NCBI RefSeq assembly: GCF_036227405.1
Contig: NZ_CP109473.1
Span: 1,054,001-1,118,000 of the forward strand
DNA length: 64,000 bases
DNA from: Streptomyces sp. NBC_01460
GTDB taxonomy: Bacteria; Actinomycetota; Actinomycetes; Streptomycetales; Streptomycetaceae
Direction: 5' to 3'
The stretch's first letter is position 1. Every line of letters starts with the position of its first letter. Shown piece by piece: positions 1-7,025 of the stretch. The notes beneath the pieces are model-generated. The model was not told the origin of the DNA and made no database searches. It worked only from the letters and a program-made list of their open reading frames with translations. The position numbers were made by a program, and so were the translations under genes.

Positions 1-791
1 CGGTCGGCGCGGACGAACCGGCTGATGTGGACGGGGCTCTGGGCGGCGACGAACGGCCCGCCCGACCAGTCTCCGTGGAGGCTGACCCGTTCGAGTCCGG
101 CTTCGGCCGCGTAGGCCTCGATGTCCTCCGGGGTGGTGAGCCGCGTGATCTCGGTTCCTATCCGGGTGCCGCCGGGCTCGTGCAGCAGGTGTGAGGTGTG
201 CCAGAGCCCCTGTTCGGTGAGGAGCGTGGAGTAGGTCTGGAGCCCGGTCCCTGGTGCGGGGTAGGGCGCGAAGAACGAGGTGCGGCTGAGTCCCTCGTGC
301 AGGGTGTGGACGAAGCCCGGGTTGTGGGTCTCCACCACGAGGGTTCCCCCGGGCGCGAGACGGCGCGCGGCACCGGCGACGGCGGCGCGCTGGCCCGCCG
401 GGTCGAGGACGAGGGACATCGTGCCGCAGACGCAGTAGACGAGTCCGTGGCGGTCGCCGTCGTCGTAGGTGCGGATGTCGCCGTGCACGGGGGTCACGGC
501 GACCCCGGACTCCGCGACGGCGGTCCGCAGCCGTTCGAGCATCTCCGGGGACGAGTCCACTCCGACGACCTCGCCGGTGAGACGCGCGAGCGGTACGGCG
601 ATACGGCCCGTGCCCACCCCGAGTTCGAGGGCGGACCCGCCGGGATGCCAGGCGGCCAGCGCCGCGGCCGTGCGGTCGGCCGAGCCGTCCTGGGGGAAGA
701 GCCGGTCGTAGAAGTCGGCGAAGACCCTGCCGTAACCGATGTCCGCGATCGTGGGGGCGGCGGTGTCCGAGGGTGCGGTCGCGGTGCTCAT
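1..791 (-). CDS. Class I SAM-dependent methyltransferase (3' end outside window)
   Basis: The gene starts at ATG 791 and runs off the left edge after about 263 codons. Motif I (ELGVGTGRIAVPLA, about residues 55-68) and the following acidic loop (VVGVDSSPEMLERL) mark a Rossmann-fold methyltransferase using S-adenosylmethionine. A later CGTMSLVLD-type stretch fits motif IV. Its start overlaps the stop of the upstream small membrane protein by four bases (ATGA), so the two are translationally coupled in the peptide operon. In linaridin clusters the methyltransferase dimethylates the N-terminal amine of the mature peptide; that role here is inference from context. An unrelated small-molecule methyltransferase would look the same by motif. 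Confidence 0.85.
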   Translation of the reverse strand, partial: MSTATAPSDTAAPTIADIGYGRVFADFYDRLFPQDGSADRTAAALAAWHPGGSALELGVGTGRIAVPLARLTGEVVGVDSSPEMLERLRTAVAESGVAVTPVHGDIRTYDDGDRHGLVYCVCGTMSLVLDPAGQRAAVAGAARRLAPGGTLVVETHNPGFVHTLHEGLSRTSFFAPYPAPGTGLQTYSTLLTEQGLWHTSHLLHEPGGTRIGTEITRLTTPEDIEAYAAEAGLERVSLHGDWSGGPFVAAQSPVHISRFVRAD

Positions 792-1396
792 GCCTGCTCG
801 CTTTCTGCCGCCGGAGCGGACGGATGACGCATCGGGGTGTAGGGGGAGACGAAGATGATCTCCGGCTCCTCGGAGTCGTCGTAGCCGGCGTTGCGGGCCA
901 GCGTGAACTGGAAACCCTTGATCCCGGTGGCGCCCGAACGTTCGATGCCGGCCCGGAAGTAGGCGCTCAGGATGCGGTATCCGGGCAGGGTGCGGGCCGT
1001 CGCGAACCCTTTGTCGAGGTGACGCATCACCTCGGTGCCCAGGTCGAAGACGGCCTTCTCGGTCCGGCGGGCGGGGAACCAGACGATCTGGTGGGCCCTG
1101 CGCCCCGCGATGACCTCCACGGGCGCCCAGTCGGAGGTCTCTCCGGCCTCGTCGAGGGTGCGGCAGTAGAACTGGAGATCGTGCTGGGCCGGAGTCGGAG
1201 CGAAGAAGCGCCAGTTCGGGAAGAGCGTGGAGAAGACGTCGAGCCGGGCGAGCCTGCTGAACGTCGGCTGGGGGTGCTGGGCGCAGAGGGTGCCCAGCAG
1301 CAGCAGGCCGGCGAGCAGCCGTACGTGGCCGTCCGGGCCGCCGAAGTGGCGGGCGAGCAGCCGGCCGGCCGGGGCGGCGGAAGCGGTGCCGGTCAT
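788..1396 (-). CDS. Small membrane-anchored protein with NWRFFAPTP motif, putative linaridin maturation partner
   Basis: The protein has 202 residues. ATG 1396 is chosen because it overlaps the upstream stop as ATGA; longer upstream extensions in this frame run over the hydrolase gene. One hydrophobic helix (about residues 25-40, LLAGLLLLGTLC) is followed by NWRFFAPTP near residue 60 and then a soluble domain. The aromatic-FAP motif after a single membrane helix is typical of small partners of HTTM/SdpB-like membrane proteins (SdpA or DUF5819 type). It lies between the HTTM-hydrolase fusion and the methyltransferase with overlapping stops and starts on both sides, so it almost certainly works with them. 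In linaridin terms it would occupy the LinL-like slot, but I cannot prove homology by eye. Confidence 0.6.
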   Translation of the reverse strand: MTGTASAAPAGRLLARHFGGPDGHVRLLAGLLLLGTLCAQHPQPTFSRLARLDVFSTLFPNWRFFAPTPAQHDLQFYCRTLDEAGETSDWAPVEVIAGRRAHQIVWFPARRTEKAVFDLGTEVMRHLDKGFATARTLPGYRILSAYFRAGIERSGATGIKGFQFTLARNAGYDDSEEPEIIFVSPYTPMRHPSAPAAESEQA

Positions 1397-3339
1397 CGGG
1401 CCCCCTCCTGGCCGGCCGTGGCGGAGGGCCGTCCTGCCGTGGCGGAAGGCCGTCCGGCCGTGGCGGAAGGCAGCACGGCCGTGGTGTCGCCGAAGAAGGC
1501 CACGAGTCGGCGGGCCGCCTCGCAGGCGAGCTGCGGGTCGGTCAGGATGCCGTCGTGGTCGGCGGCCTCGACGACGGTGCTGCGGACGGTCCGGCCTTCC
1601 AGGTGCGCGTCGGCGAGGTCCTTGTGCAGGAGCAGGTGGTCGGGGTCCCGGTCGACCGTGTGCTGGGCGGACAGCACCAGGGCGTGGGCGTCCAGCCGGG
1701 GCAGGGGGCCCTCGAAGGACCGGAAGTCCCTTTCCGCGGCCCGCCATTCGCGCAGTGCGGCGGTCCACACGCGATGGTCCGCGTACTCGGCCATCGCCCT
1801 GCTTCGCACCGGGGCGGGCAGGTTCCGGATCCAGCCGGGAGTCTGCATGAGGACGCCGAGGCCCGCCCGCAGGCTGACGGACGTGGAGCGGATCATCTCC
1901 TCGATGTGCCGGGCGTTCGCGCCCTGCTGGCTGGACCGGTCGAGCTGCTGGGGGTGGGAGCTGTCCACGTAGACGACGGAGTGCACCCGCTCGCCGAGCC
2001 GGACTGCCGCCCGTCGGGCGAGCTCACCGCCCAGGGAATGCCCGACCAGCGAGACCTGGCGTCCTTCCGGGACGGCAGCCTCGATCAGGTCGACCAGGTC
2101 GTCCACCGATTCACCCAGGTGGTACGGCGTCGGGGCGTGCCGTCTGCTCGCCCCGTAACCGGCCCGGCTGTAGGCCAGCCACTGGCGTCCCTCGGCGTTG
2201 AGGGCCTTGGCGTACCAGCTGAAGTGCGCGGGCAGGGCGCCGAGGCCGTGCACGAGGACGGCCACCGGGCCCTCCCCCGTCCGGCTGACCGTGCCGTCGT
2301 AGGCCAGTTCGTTGCCGTGGCGGGTGGTGACCGTGGCACCGAACGCGTGATCGGTGGTCCGCAACCTGCGGTGGACCGCCACTACGGCCGCCGCGGCCGT
2401 GGCGCCGGCCAGGAGCAGTGCCGCGGCCGCCGGCATCCGGTCGTCCCGTCCGGCGACGGCGGGGTGGCTGCGGGGCGTGCTGGTGTACGCGACCATCGGG
2501 TGCATCGCGGTGAAGGCCGGAATGAATCTGCCCAGCCCCATGACGGAGCCGTTGGCGACGTGGAAGACCGCGACGCCGGCGATCACCGGGCGGGCCAGCA
2601 GGCCGCCCTTCAGGTACAGCACCGGGAACAGGCATTCCATGGCCAGCACACCGTGGGCGAGGACTCGTGCGGACCGGGGGTGGCGGCGGGTCAGTCGCCA
2701 CACCTTCTCGTGCCCGTAGGTCCTGGTCCGCATGACACCGGTCAGGGCGGAGCCGGTGCGCCAGTCCTTCCCGAGGAGCTTGATCCAGCCGGAGACGACG
2801 TACGACAGGTTGGACTGGAGCGCCACGTACCACACCAGCGCGTCCTGGGCGGCGGGCGAGGGGGCGAGCCGGGCCAGGCCGGTCGCGGTCTGCACCAGGT
2901 TGGACGCCTGGTCGGAGCCGTCCGTGCCGTAACGGTGGGTGGGATAGAGCAGGGCGCCGCTGAGACCGAGGAAGAGATTGGCCGCTCCGCGGGCCCGGCT
3001 GTCGCCCGGCAGCAGGAGAACGGCGCTCGCGGCCACCCGGGCGGCGTGAAAGGACCGGCTGGTCCGCTCGTCGGCGACGAGGTCGAGCAGCTTGCGCAGT
3101 GGCCTGCCGTAGTGGGCGTGCCCGTACCGGGCGAGTGCCCAGTCGTTCAGTCCGCCCGGGCGTTTCTGATCCGGGGTGGTGAGGTGCTCCAGGCTGGACA
3201 GCAGGGAGGTGACGGCGGCGATCCGTTCGGAGGCGCCGATGGCCTGGCTGCGGGAGACGGGCAGGGGACCGGTGAGAGCCGAGAGCGCCGCCCGGGCGGT
3301 GGGCCCGGAGGCTCTGAGCTTGGCGAGGCGAGCGAGCAT
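1393..3339 (-). CDS. HTTM-like membrane domain fused to alpha/beta hydrolase (LinH-like)
   Basis: The protein has 648 residues, with AGGAG placed before ATG 3339. The N-terminal half (about 1-340) is hydrophobic with several membrane segments. It carries features of HTTM/SdpB-type proteins: YGTDGSDQ near 140, and SNLSYVVSGWIKLLGKDW followed by G-ALT near 175-200. The C-terminal half (about 360-625) is an alpha/beta hydrolase: oxyanion strand VAVLVHGLG, nucleophile elbow GHSLGG, and a late EAADHDGIL histidine. Linaridin clusters are reported to need membrane proteins of this kind for Thr dehydration and epimerisation. It follows the four precursor peptides after a 192-bp gap holding a hairpin. 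The C-terminus has a threefold heptad repeat (AGRPSAT) encoded by 21-bp DNA repeats. Confidence 0.7.
   Translation of the reverse strand: MLARLAKLRASGPTARAALSALTGPLPVSRSQAIGASERIAAVTSLLSSLEHLTTPDQKRPGGLNDWALARYGHAHYGRPLRKLLDLVADERTSRSFHAARVAASAVLLLPGDSRARGAANLFLGLSGALLYPTHRYGTDGSDQASNLVQTATGLARLAPSPAAQDALVWYVALQSNLSYVVSGWIKLLGKDWRTGSALTGVMRTRTYGHEKVWRLTRRHPRSARVLAHGVLAMECLFPVLYLKGGLLARPVIAGVAVFHVANGSVMGLGRFIPAFTAMHPMVAYTSTPRSHPAVAGRDDRMPAAAALLLAGATAAAAVVAVHRRLRTTDHAFGATVTTRHGNELAYDGTVSRTGEGPVAVLVHGLGALPAHFSWYAKALNAEGRQWLAYSRAGYGASRRHAPTPYHLGESVDDLVDLIEAAVPEGRQVSLVGHSLGGELARRAAVRLGERVHSVVYVDSSHPQQLDRSSQQGANARHIEEMIRSTSVSLRAGLGVLMQTPGWIRNLPAPVRSRAMAEYADHRVWTAALREWRAAERDFRSFEGPLPRLDAHALVLSAQHTVDRDPDHLLLHKDLADAHLEGRTVRSTVVEAADHDGILTDPQLACEAARRLVAFFGDTTAVLPSATAGRPSATAGRPSATAGQEGAR
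1415..1477 (-). repeat. Three 21-bp tandem repeats inside a coding region
   Basis: Three near-identical 21-bp units (1415-1435, 1436-1456, 1457-1477) encode the heptad AGRPSAT just before the stop of the HTTM-hydrolase gene. The units keep the reading frame, so copy number can vary without breaking the protein or the ATGA overlap with the next gene. It is probably a slippage-derived flexible tail. Confidence 0.85.
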
Positions 3340-3484
3340 GGAAGGTACTCCTGGGCGGAAGTGGGGCAGGGGCGGCCGGCGGCGTGGGCGTCGGCTGGAC
3401 CGGCGACGGGGCGTTCGGCGTGCGGACTGCCCGGATACGGATGCGCTCCGGTGCGGGAGGCCGGTGTCCGGCCGTCCCCGTCCG

Positions 3485-3519
3485 GTCCCGGCCGGGCGGC
3501 ACGCCGCTCCGGCCGGGAC
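3485..3519 (-). terminator. Intercistronic hairpin after the precursor genes (attenuator candidate)
   Basis: A perfect 10-bp inverted repeat (3485-3494 with 3510-3519) encloses a 15-nt loop. It begins 12 bases after the stop of the last precursor gene, and the modification genes begin 146 bases further on. No U-tract follows. In RiPP operons such hairpins let many precursor transcripts end or be stabilised while some read through into the enzymes; that role here is inferred from position. Confidence 0.6.
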
Positions 3520-3531
3520 CGAACGTCTGTG

Positions 3532-3747
3532 TCAGCCGAGGAGTTCGACCTCGATGGGGGGCTCGAGAGGTCCGCCGTCCCGCCCGGCCACGAACGCGTT
3601 CACCAGGGCCACGCCGATGATCACGCCCGACACCACTGCTGGCGTGGCCATGACAGGAGTTTGGGTGGTGATGACCCGGCCCTGCGGGTCGTCGACCCTG
3701 ATATCGGTGAGGGCACCGGGTCGTGTCAGGAAGGAAGTGTCATTCAT
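3532..3747 (-). CDS. Linaridin-like precursor peptide 1
   Basis: This is a 71-residue peptide. ATG 3747 is preceded by GGAGAG. The N-terminal part is polar (LTDIRVDDPQGR). Then comes TPVMATPAVV and a long hydrophobic Val/Ile/Ala/Gly stretch, ending in a short acidic tail. TPVMATPA closely resembles the TPAMATPA at the leader/core junction of the cypemycin precursor as I remember it, which is why I call this linaridin-like. It has no cysteine, so an aminovinyl-cysteine ring is not expected, as in legonaridin-type linaridins. It is the last of four related peptide genes before the hairpin and the membrane hydrolase. Without the family match it would simply be a hydrophobic peptide. Confidence 0.65.
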   Translation of the reverse strand: MNDTSFLTRPGALTDIRVDDPQGRVITTQTPVMATPAVVSGVIIGVALVNAFVAGRDGGPLEPPIEVELLG

Positions 3748-3790
3748 CTGGCTCTCCTTGTCCGTGTTCCGGTTCGAGTGGGGGCCGCGA

Positions 3791-3985
3791 TCACTGCTCG
3801 ACGGGCGACGTGTCGCCGATCGCGTCGCAGACCGCCACACCCGCCACGAAGCCGGCGGCGAACACGGCCGTCGCGAGGACGGGCGTGGCCGCGACGGGGG
3901 CCGTGCCCGTGGTGGTGAAACCGGGGTCCTTCTCGGTCAGGGGGCTTGCCGCGGCCGGGACGGCCTGGAAAACGGCAGCGTTCAT
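3791..3985 (-). CDS. Linaridin-like precursor peptide 2
   Basis: This is a 64-residue peptide with a strong AGGAGG before ATG 3985. The leader-like region contains SPLTEKDPGFTTTG, followed by APVAATPVLATAVF and a hydrophobic run with one internal Cys (AVCDAI) and an acidic tail. The junction P-V-A-A-T-P matches P-V-M-A-T-P of peptide 1, and LTEKDPGF aligns with LSESDAGY of peptide 3, so these are paralogues by duplication. The gap to peptide 1 is 43 bp. The Cys is not near enough to the C-terminus for a cypemycin-type decarboxylated ring, and no decarboxylase gene is visible in the window. Confidence 0.65.
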   Translation of the reverse strand: MNAAVFQAVPAAASPLTEKDPGFTTTGTAPVAATPVLATAVFAAGFVAGVAVCDAIGDTSPVEQ

Positions 3986-4035
3986 GGACTTCCTCCTAGG
4001 GTGTGAAGGTGTGTGGGGCGGTGTCACGGGGTTGT

Positions 4036-4239
4036 TCAGAGCTGCGGCTCGTGGGTGCCGCCGATGCCGCCGGTGCCGTCGATCGCCGGACCGACGACGA
4101 ACTCCGCCACGACGAACTGCACCGAGGCGATCGGGCTCGCGGCCGGACCGGTGTACCCCGCGTCGCTCTCGGACAGGGCGCGCATCGTGACCGCGGTGGC
4201 GGGGCATACGGAGGTCGTCGCCCACCGGGTGCCGGTCAC
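4036..4239 (-). CDS. Linaridin-like precursor peptide 3 (GTG start)
   Basis: This is a 67-residue peptide. GTG 4239 overlaps the TGA of the upstream peptide as GTGA, so translation is coupled and no separate ribosome site is needed. LSESDAGYTGPA parallels the leader of peptide 2. ASPIASVQFVVAEFVVGPAI corresponds to the hydrophobic core of its sisters but is shorter, with a Glu inside it. The tail is Gly-rich (GTGGIGGTHEP). It is the most divergent of the four and may yield a different product or be on the way to loss. Confidence 0.55.
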   Translation of the reverse strand: MTGTRWATTSVCPATAVTMRALSESDAGYTGPAASPIASVQFVVAEFVVGPAIDGTGGIGGTHEPQL

Positions 4240-4421
4240 AGCGAGGGCTCGGTGGTGCTGCCGATGATCGCTCCGGCCGCGTAGGCGACGACCACGGCGG
4301 CGGCGACCGTCACGATCACCTGGGTGGCGGCGATCGGTGCCACACCGCCGAAGGTCTGCCCCTCGGTCCTCTCGTCGAGCGAGCCGACGGCGGCCCAGCC
4401 CGGTGTTCTGACCTGCTGCAT
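4236..4421 (-). CDS. Linaridin-like precursor peptide 4, first gene of the operon
   Basis: This is a 61-residue peptide, with AGAGGAGG ideally spaced before ATG 4421. Residues 1-29 are polar (SLDERTEGQTF). Then APIAATQVIV and an uninterrupted Ala/Val/Ile/Gly stretch of about 25 residues follow, ending GSTTEPSL. The P-I-A-A-T junction matches the other three peptides. It overlaps peptide 3 by four bases. It is the first gene of the operon, so its promoter should lie in 4422-4571; I could not identify convincing -35/-10 boxes there. Confidence 0.65.
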   Translation of the reverse strand: MQQVRTPGWAAVGSLDERTEGQTFGGVAPIAATQVIVTVAAAVVVAYAAGAIIGSTTEPSL

Positions 4422-4571
4422 GTTTCCTCCTCTGTCAGCCTGGACGGCACCCGGAGGCTCCCGCCACAGGTCCGTACGGCAGCGCGGCCCCCCGGACCCC
4501 GAGGGCCCGGCCGGGCGGCGTTCCGTCTGTGCCGTCAACGATGGCGGGGCCACCGGCCGGGCGGAAGGCCG

Positions 4572-4790
4572 TCAGCTGGCACAAGGCTGCAGGGCTGCCC
4601 GCAGGATGGTGCAGGCGCGGCGCTGCCGCCGCCGACGCGGTGCGGGGAGGGCGGGAACGGCGCATGAGCGGTCGAGAAGGTCGAAAGAGGTTTTCTCATC
4701 GGTGAGCGAACCGAACAGCATCGCGCCGAGCGCGAGCACGCTCACCTCACGCCGGTGGGCGGGGTCGGTGCCTATGGTGCGGTACTTCAT
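4572..4790 (-). pseudogene. Aldo/keto reductase, N-terminal remnant
   Basis: ATG 4790 has a good GGGAGG upstream. The first 40 residues (KYRTIGTDP, VSVLALGAMLFGSLTDEKTS) match the start of aldo/keto reductases, with the glycine-rich first barrel strand. After FDLLDR the sequence turns into unrelated Arg/Pro-rich residues and stops at 72 codons; the family is normally about 300-340 residues. The 3' 85 % of the gene has been lost, apparently where the peptide operon begins, which suggests the operon was inserted here. Confidence 0.7.
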
Positions 4791-4833
4791 GGTGTTCTTC
4801 CTCCCCTTCGGCCGTCGTCCGGGCTCGAAGGGG

Positions 4834-4864
4834 AATCTGCATTTTGAAGTGCACTCCAGGTCAA
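4834..4864 (-). promoter_or_regulatory. MerR-type promoter/operator of the truncated aldo/keto reductase
   Basis: Reading leftwards, TTGACC (4864-4859) is followed by a 19-bp spacer and CAGATT (4839-4834). The long spacer holds a 14-bp near-palindrome (TGGAGTGCACTTCA, 4858-4845). A 19-bp spacer with a centred dyad is the hallmark of promoters activated by MerR-family proteins. No MerR gene is present nearby. Confidence 0.6.
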
Positions 4865-5276
4865 GCGTTGCCGGGGCGCACCAGGGACGGAATCCCCGGG
4901 GCGCCCGTCGACGGACGTCGGCCTGCCGCCGCCGATTGCCTGGCAGGCGTCAGGTGGTGAAGGCGAGGTAGGTGGTGGGGCCTGAGAAGGTGATGAGCTG
5001 TCGGGGCTTGAGGCACGTGAACGCGGCGTGCATGGCGATACCGGCTGCCACTGCGTACCCACTGGGACTGCGTATCCCACCCGCCCGGCGGCAAGACCGC
5101 CCGCGCCGAGCTTCTCGACACCAGCTCGTGATCCCGTCGGCGCAACAGCGTGTGCGGGCTGTCGTCAGCGGGCGCTTGCACAGGGGCGGGTTCTCAAGCC
5201 GGCACTGGAACCCGGCGAGCTCTTCGAGCTGCGGCTGCGGGATGCACTGGGCCTCACGAGATGAACGACCGGTCCG
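4865..5276. other. Intergenic stretch of about 410 bp without a convincing gene
   Basis: Several short frames are open but lack ribosome sites and family motifs. On the minus strand, codons 5032-4957 read MHAAFTCLKPRQLITFSG and onwards to a stop; this looks protein-like and could be a gene tail, but I cannot assign it. Part of the MerR-type promoter region borders it on the left. Confidence 0.4.
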
Positions 5277-6509
5277 TCAGGTACGCATCCCCAGCTTGAG
5301 GGCGGCTTCGCGGGCCTTCTCGTCGGCCATGGCTATGAACCGTTTCCGCGTGCCGTACGTCTGGAAGTCGGCCTGCGACTTGACCAGCAGGGAATCCGCC
5401 CGCTCCGTCAGCTTGTGCGCCGCCTTCAGCGCCTTGATGAGGTCCTTGGTGCACCGGTTGGACGGCAGGGCGTGCACCTCACTGGTACGTGCACGGACGC
5501 GAGTGATCAGACGGAGCACGGTCTGCCGCTGGGCATCCAGCTCGGCGGAACGCTGACTCGCGCGCGCAGTCGGCGTCCAGCCTCGCCCCGAAGCCGCCTG
5601 GTCGGGACTGGAGATCGTCCGGCTCCATCCGGCCGACGGGGCCGGACGAGCGGACAGGCGAACCGCTGCCGGGTTGAGCGGAGTGATGTCACCGAGTTCC
5701 AGAATGGTGAACAGCGCCACTTTTCTCTCGTCGGCGAACTGCCGGGCGCTGGCCGTGTAGCCACCGGACGCATAGAACAGCAGGTGGTGGTGGGAGTCCG
5801 CCACTCCCCGCAGTTCTCGAATGGGTCCGACACCGATCGGCTGGCTGTAGTGCTTCACCTGCGCCACGGCGTCGCGGGCGACCACGTCGATGCCCCCGTC
5901 CGCACCGGCACCCGTCACCCGCGCGTCGGTGAAGCCGAGACTGCGCATGTGGTCGGCGGCGGCGAGCTCGGCGTCCTGCCATGTGCGGATGCTCCCTGTA
6001 TGGCACCTCCCCTCCGGTGAGCTTGCGCTTCCTTCCGCATACGGAGGTGCGGGAGCCTGGCCGGGTGCCCCTCGGCCCGGTCCTGTCATCCCGAACAGCT
6101 CGTGGTCGTGCTGCGCGACGTGCGGAGGCGCACCAGAGACGTTGCCGTTCCTGCGCCGCCCGGCGCTGACCAAAGCCCTGGCCACGGCCGGAGAGAGAGA
6201 ATTGAGCTCTATCGCGCCTTCGGAGCCGTCGAGCACGACTGCCTCGCCGAAGCGGGATGGGCCTCTGCCCTCGATGAGGGTAAGGGGACGGCTCAGTTCC
6301 ATGTGGGCCACCTTGAAGGTGCCCCGCCACAGAAGGAGGCGTCGACCGGTCAGCGCGCCCTGGAACCGGAGAGTGGTGAACAGTAGCTCGACCCGTTCGT
6401 TCGGCTCCAGGCGCGCCAATAACTGGTCAGCTTGTGGAGAGTTGGCCACCCAGCCGCTGCCGCGAACGGCAGCGGAGGTGCGAGGGTCATTGCGGAGACT
6501 TGACACCAT
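5277..6509 (-). CDS. Mrr-like restriction endonuclease domain protein
   Basis: With ATG 6509 the protein has 410 residues; the start is uncertain because the frame stays open upstream and no strong ribosome site is visible. The central region (about residues 195-300) is a PD-(D/E)XK nuclease of the Mrr type: TWQDAELAAADHMRSLGF, then GADGGIDVVARDAVAQVKHY, holding the catalytic Asp and QxK. The preceding 190 residues (LARLEPNERVELLFTTLRFQG) look like a membrane-lipid/PH-like small domain, and the tail is basic. Such proteins cleave foreign or methylated DNA or act in stress. It stands alone, with no methylase or helicase partner in view. Confidence 0.7.
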   Translation of the reverse strand: MVSSLRNDPRTSAAVRGSGWVANSPQADQLLARLEPNERVELLFTTLRFQGALTGRRLLLWRGTFKVAHMELSRPLTLIEGRGPSRFGEAVVLDGSEGAIELNSLSPAVARALVSAGRRRNGNVSGAPPHVAQHDHELFGMTGPGRGAPGQAPAPPYAEGSASSPEGRCHTGSIRTWQDAELAAADHMRSLGFTDARVTGAGADGGIDVVARDAVAQVKHYSQPIGVGPIRELRGVADSHHHLLFYASGGYTASARQFADERKVALFTILELGDITPLNPAAVRLSARPAPSAGWSRTISSPDQAASGRGWTPTARASQRSAELDAQRQTVLRLITRVRARTSEVHALPSNRCTKDLIKALKAAHKLTERADSLLVKSQADFQTYGTRKRFIAMADEKAREAALKLGMRT

Positions 6510-7025
6510 TCTATTTTGCAGCGACTCCCTCCGTCTGACATGACTTCCGACGCGGACGTGATGTGACGTGGGCTGGCAGGCCATAGGCCATGGCGCCATC
6601 CTTGCCGGGGGTGCATGTCCGTCAACCGTGGTGCGGACCGCCGACAGGGAGCGTCGCCACACCCGAATCAGCCAGCTCACGCCAGCAGCGTGTCGACGAA
6701 GCCAACACTGCCTTGTCCAGAGGCCGTTGCCACGCAGGGGGAACAGGAGGCGATGAACCGTGAGGGTGGACGACACCGGTGGATCTGGCCGGACCGTCAC
6801 TGCGGCACAACTCTTGGACGAGGCCGGACCGTCACTGCGACACAACTGTTGGACGAGGCCGAACACGAAGCCGGCGACCAGGCGTCTGCCGGGCACGTCC
6901 AACGGCCGCGAGGACAAGGGTGCCGCTTCCGCGTCCACCGACTGGGAAGCGGTTCACGCCGTCGCCGCGGACCGCTCCCTCTACACGCACCCCCTCGAAC
7001 CCCGCGCTGGCAAGGCGGCCTTCGG
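6510..7025. other. Non-coding stretch upstream of the Mrr-like gene
   Basis: No frame here shows family motifs or a plausible start. The only structure is a 35-bp tandem duplication (6788-6857). The region is downstream of the TetR gene, which reads towards it. Confidence 0.5.
6788..6857. repeat. Two tandem 35-bp repeats
   Basis: Units 6788-6822 and 6823-6857 differ at only two positions. A third partial unit of about four bases starts at 6858. It is a simple duplication in an intergenic region and no dyad was seen inside the unit. Confidence 0.9.

Noticed and set aside
1415..1477. 21-bp repeats as a regulatory array
   Set aside because: They stay in frame and encode AGRPSAT heptads, so they are a coding repeat.
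1555..3918. 787-residue plus-strand frame over the peptide operon
   Set aside because: It is antisense to the hydrolase gene, low-complexity, and has no start context.
1..4421. Reading the peptide operon as a daptide cluster (several precursors, methyltransferase)
   Set aside because: Daptide clusters need a decarboxylase, aminotransferase and dehydrogenase, none of which is seen; the P-x-x-A-T-P junction and the hydrolase-membrane fusion fit linaridins better.
6788..6857. 35-bp tandem repeat as a CRISPR or operator array
   Set aside because: There are only two adjacent units, with no spacers and no internal dyad.
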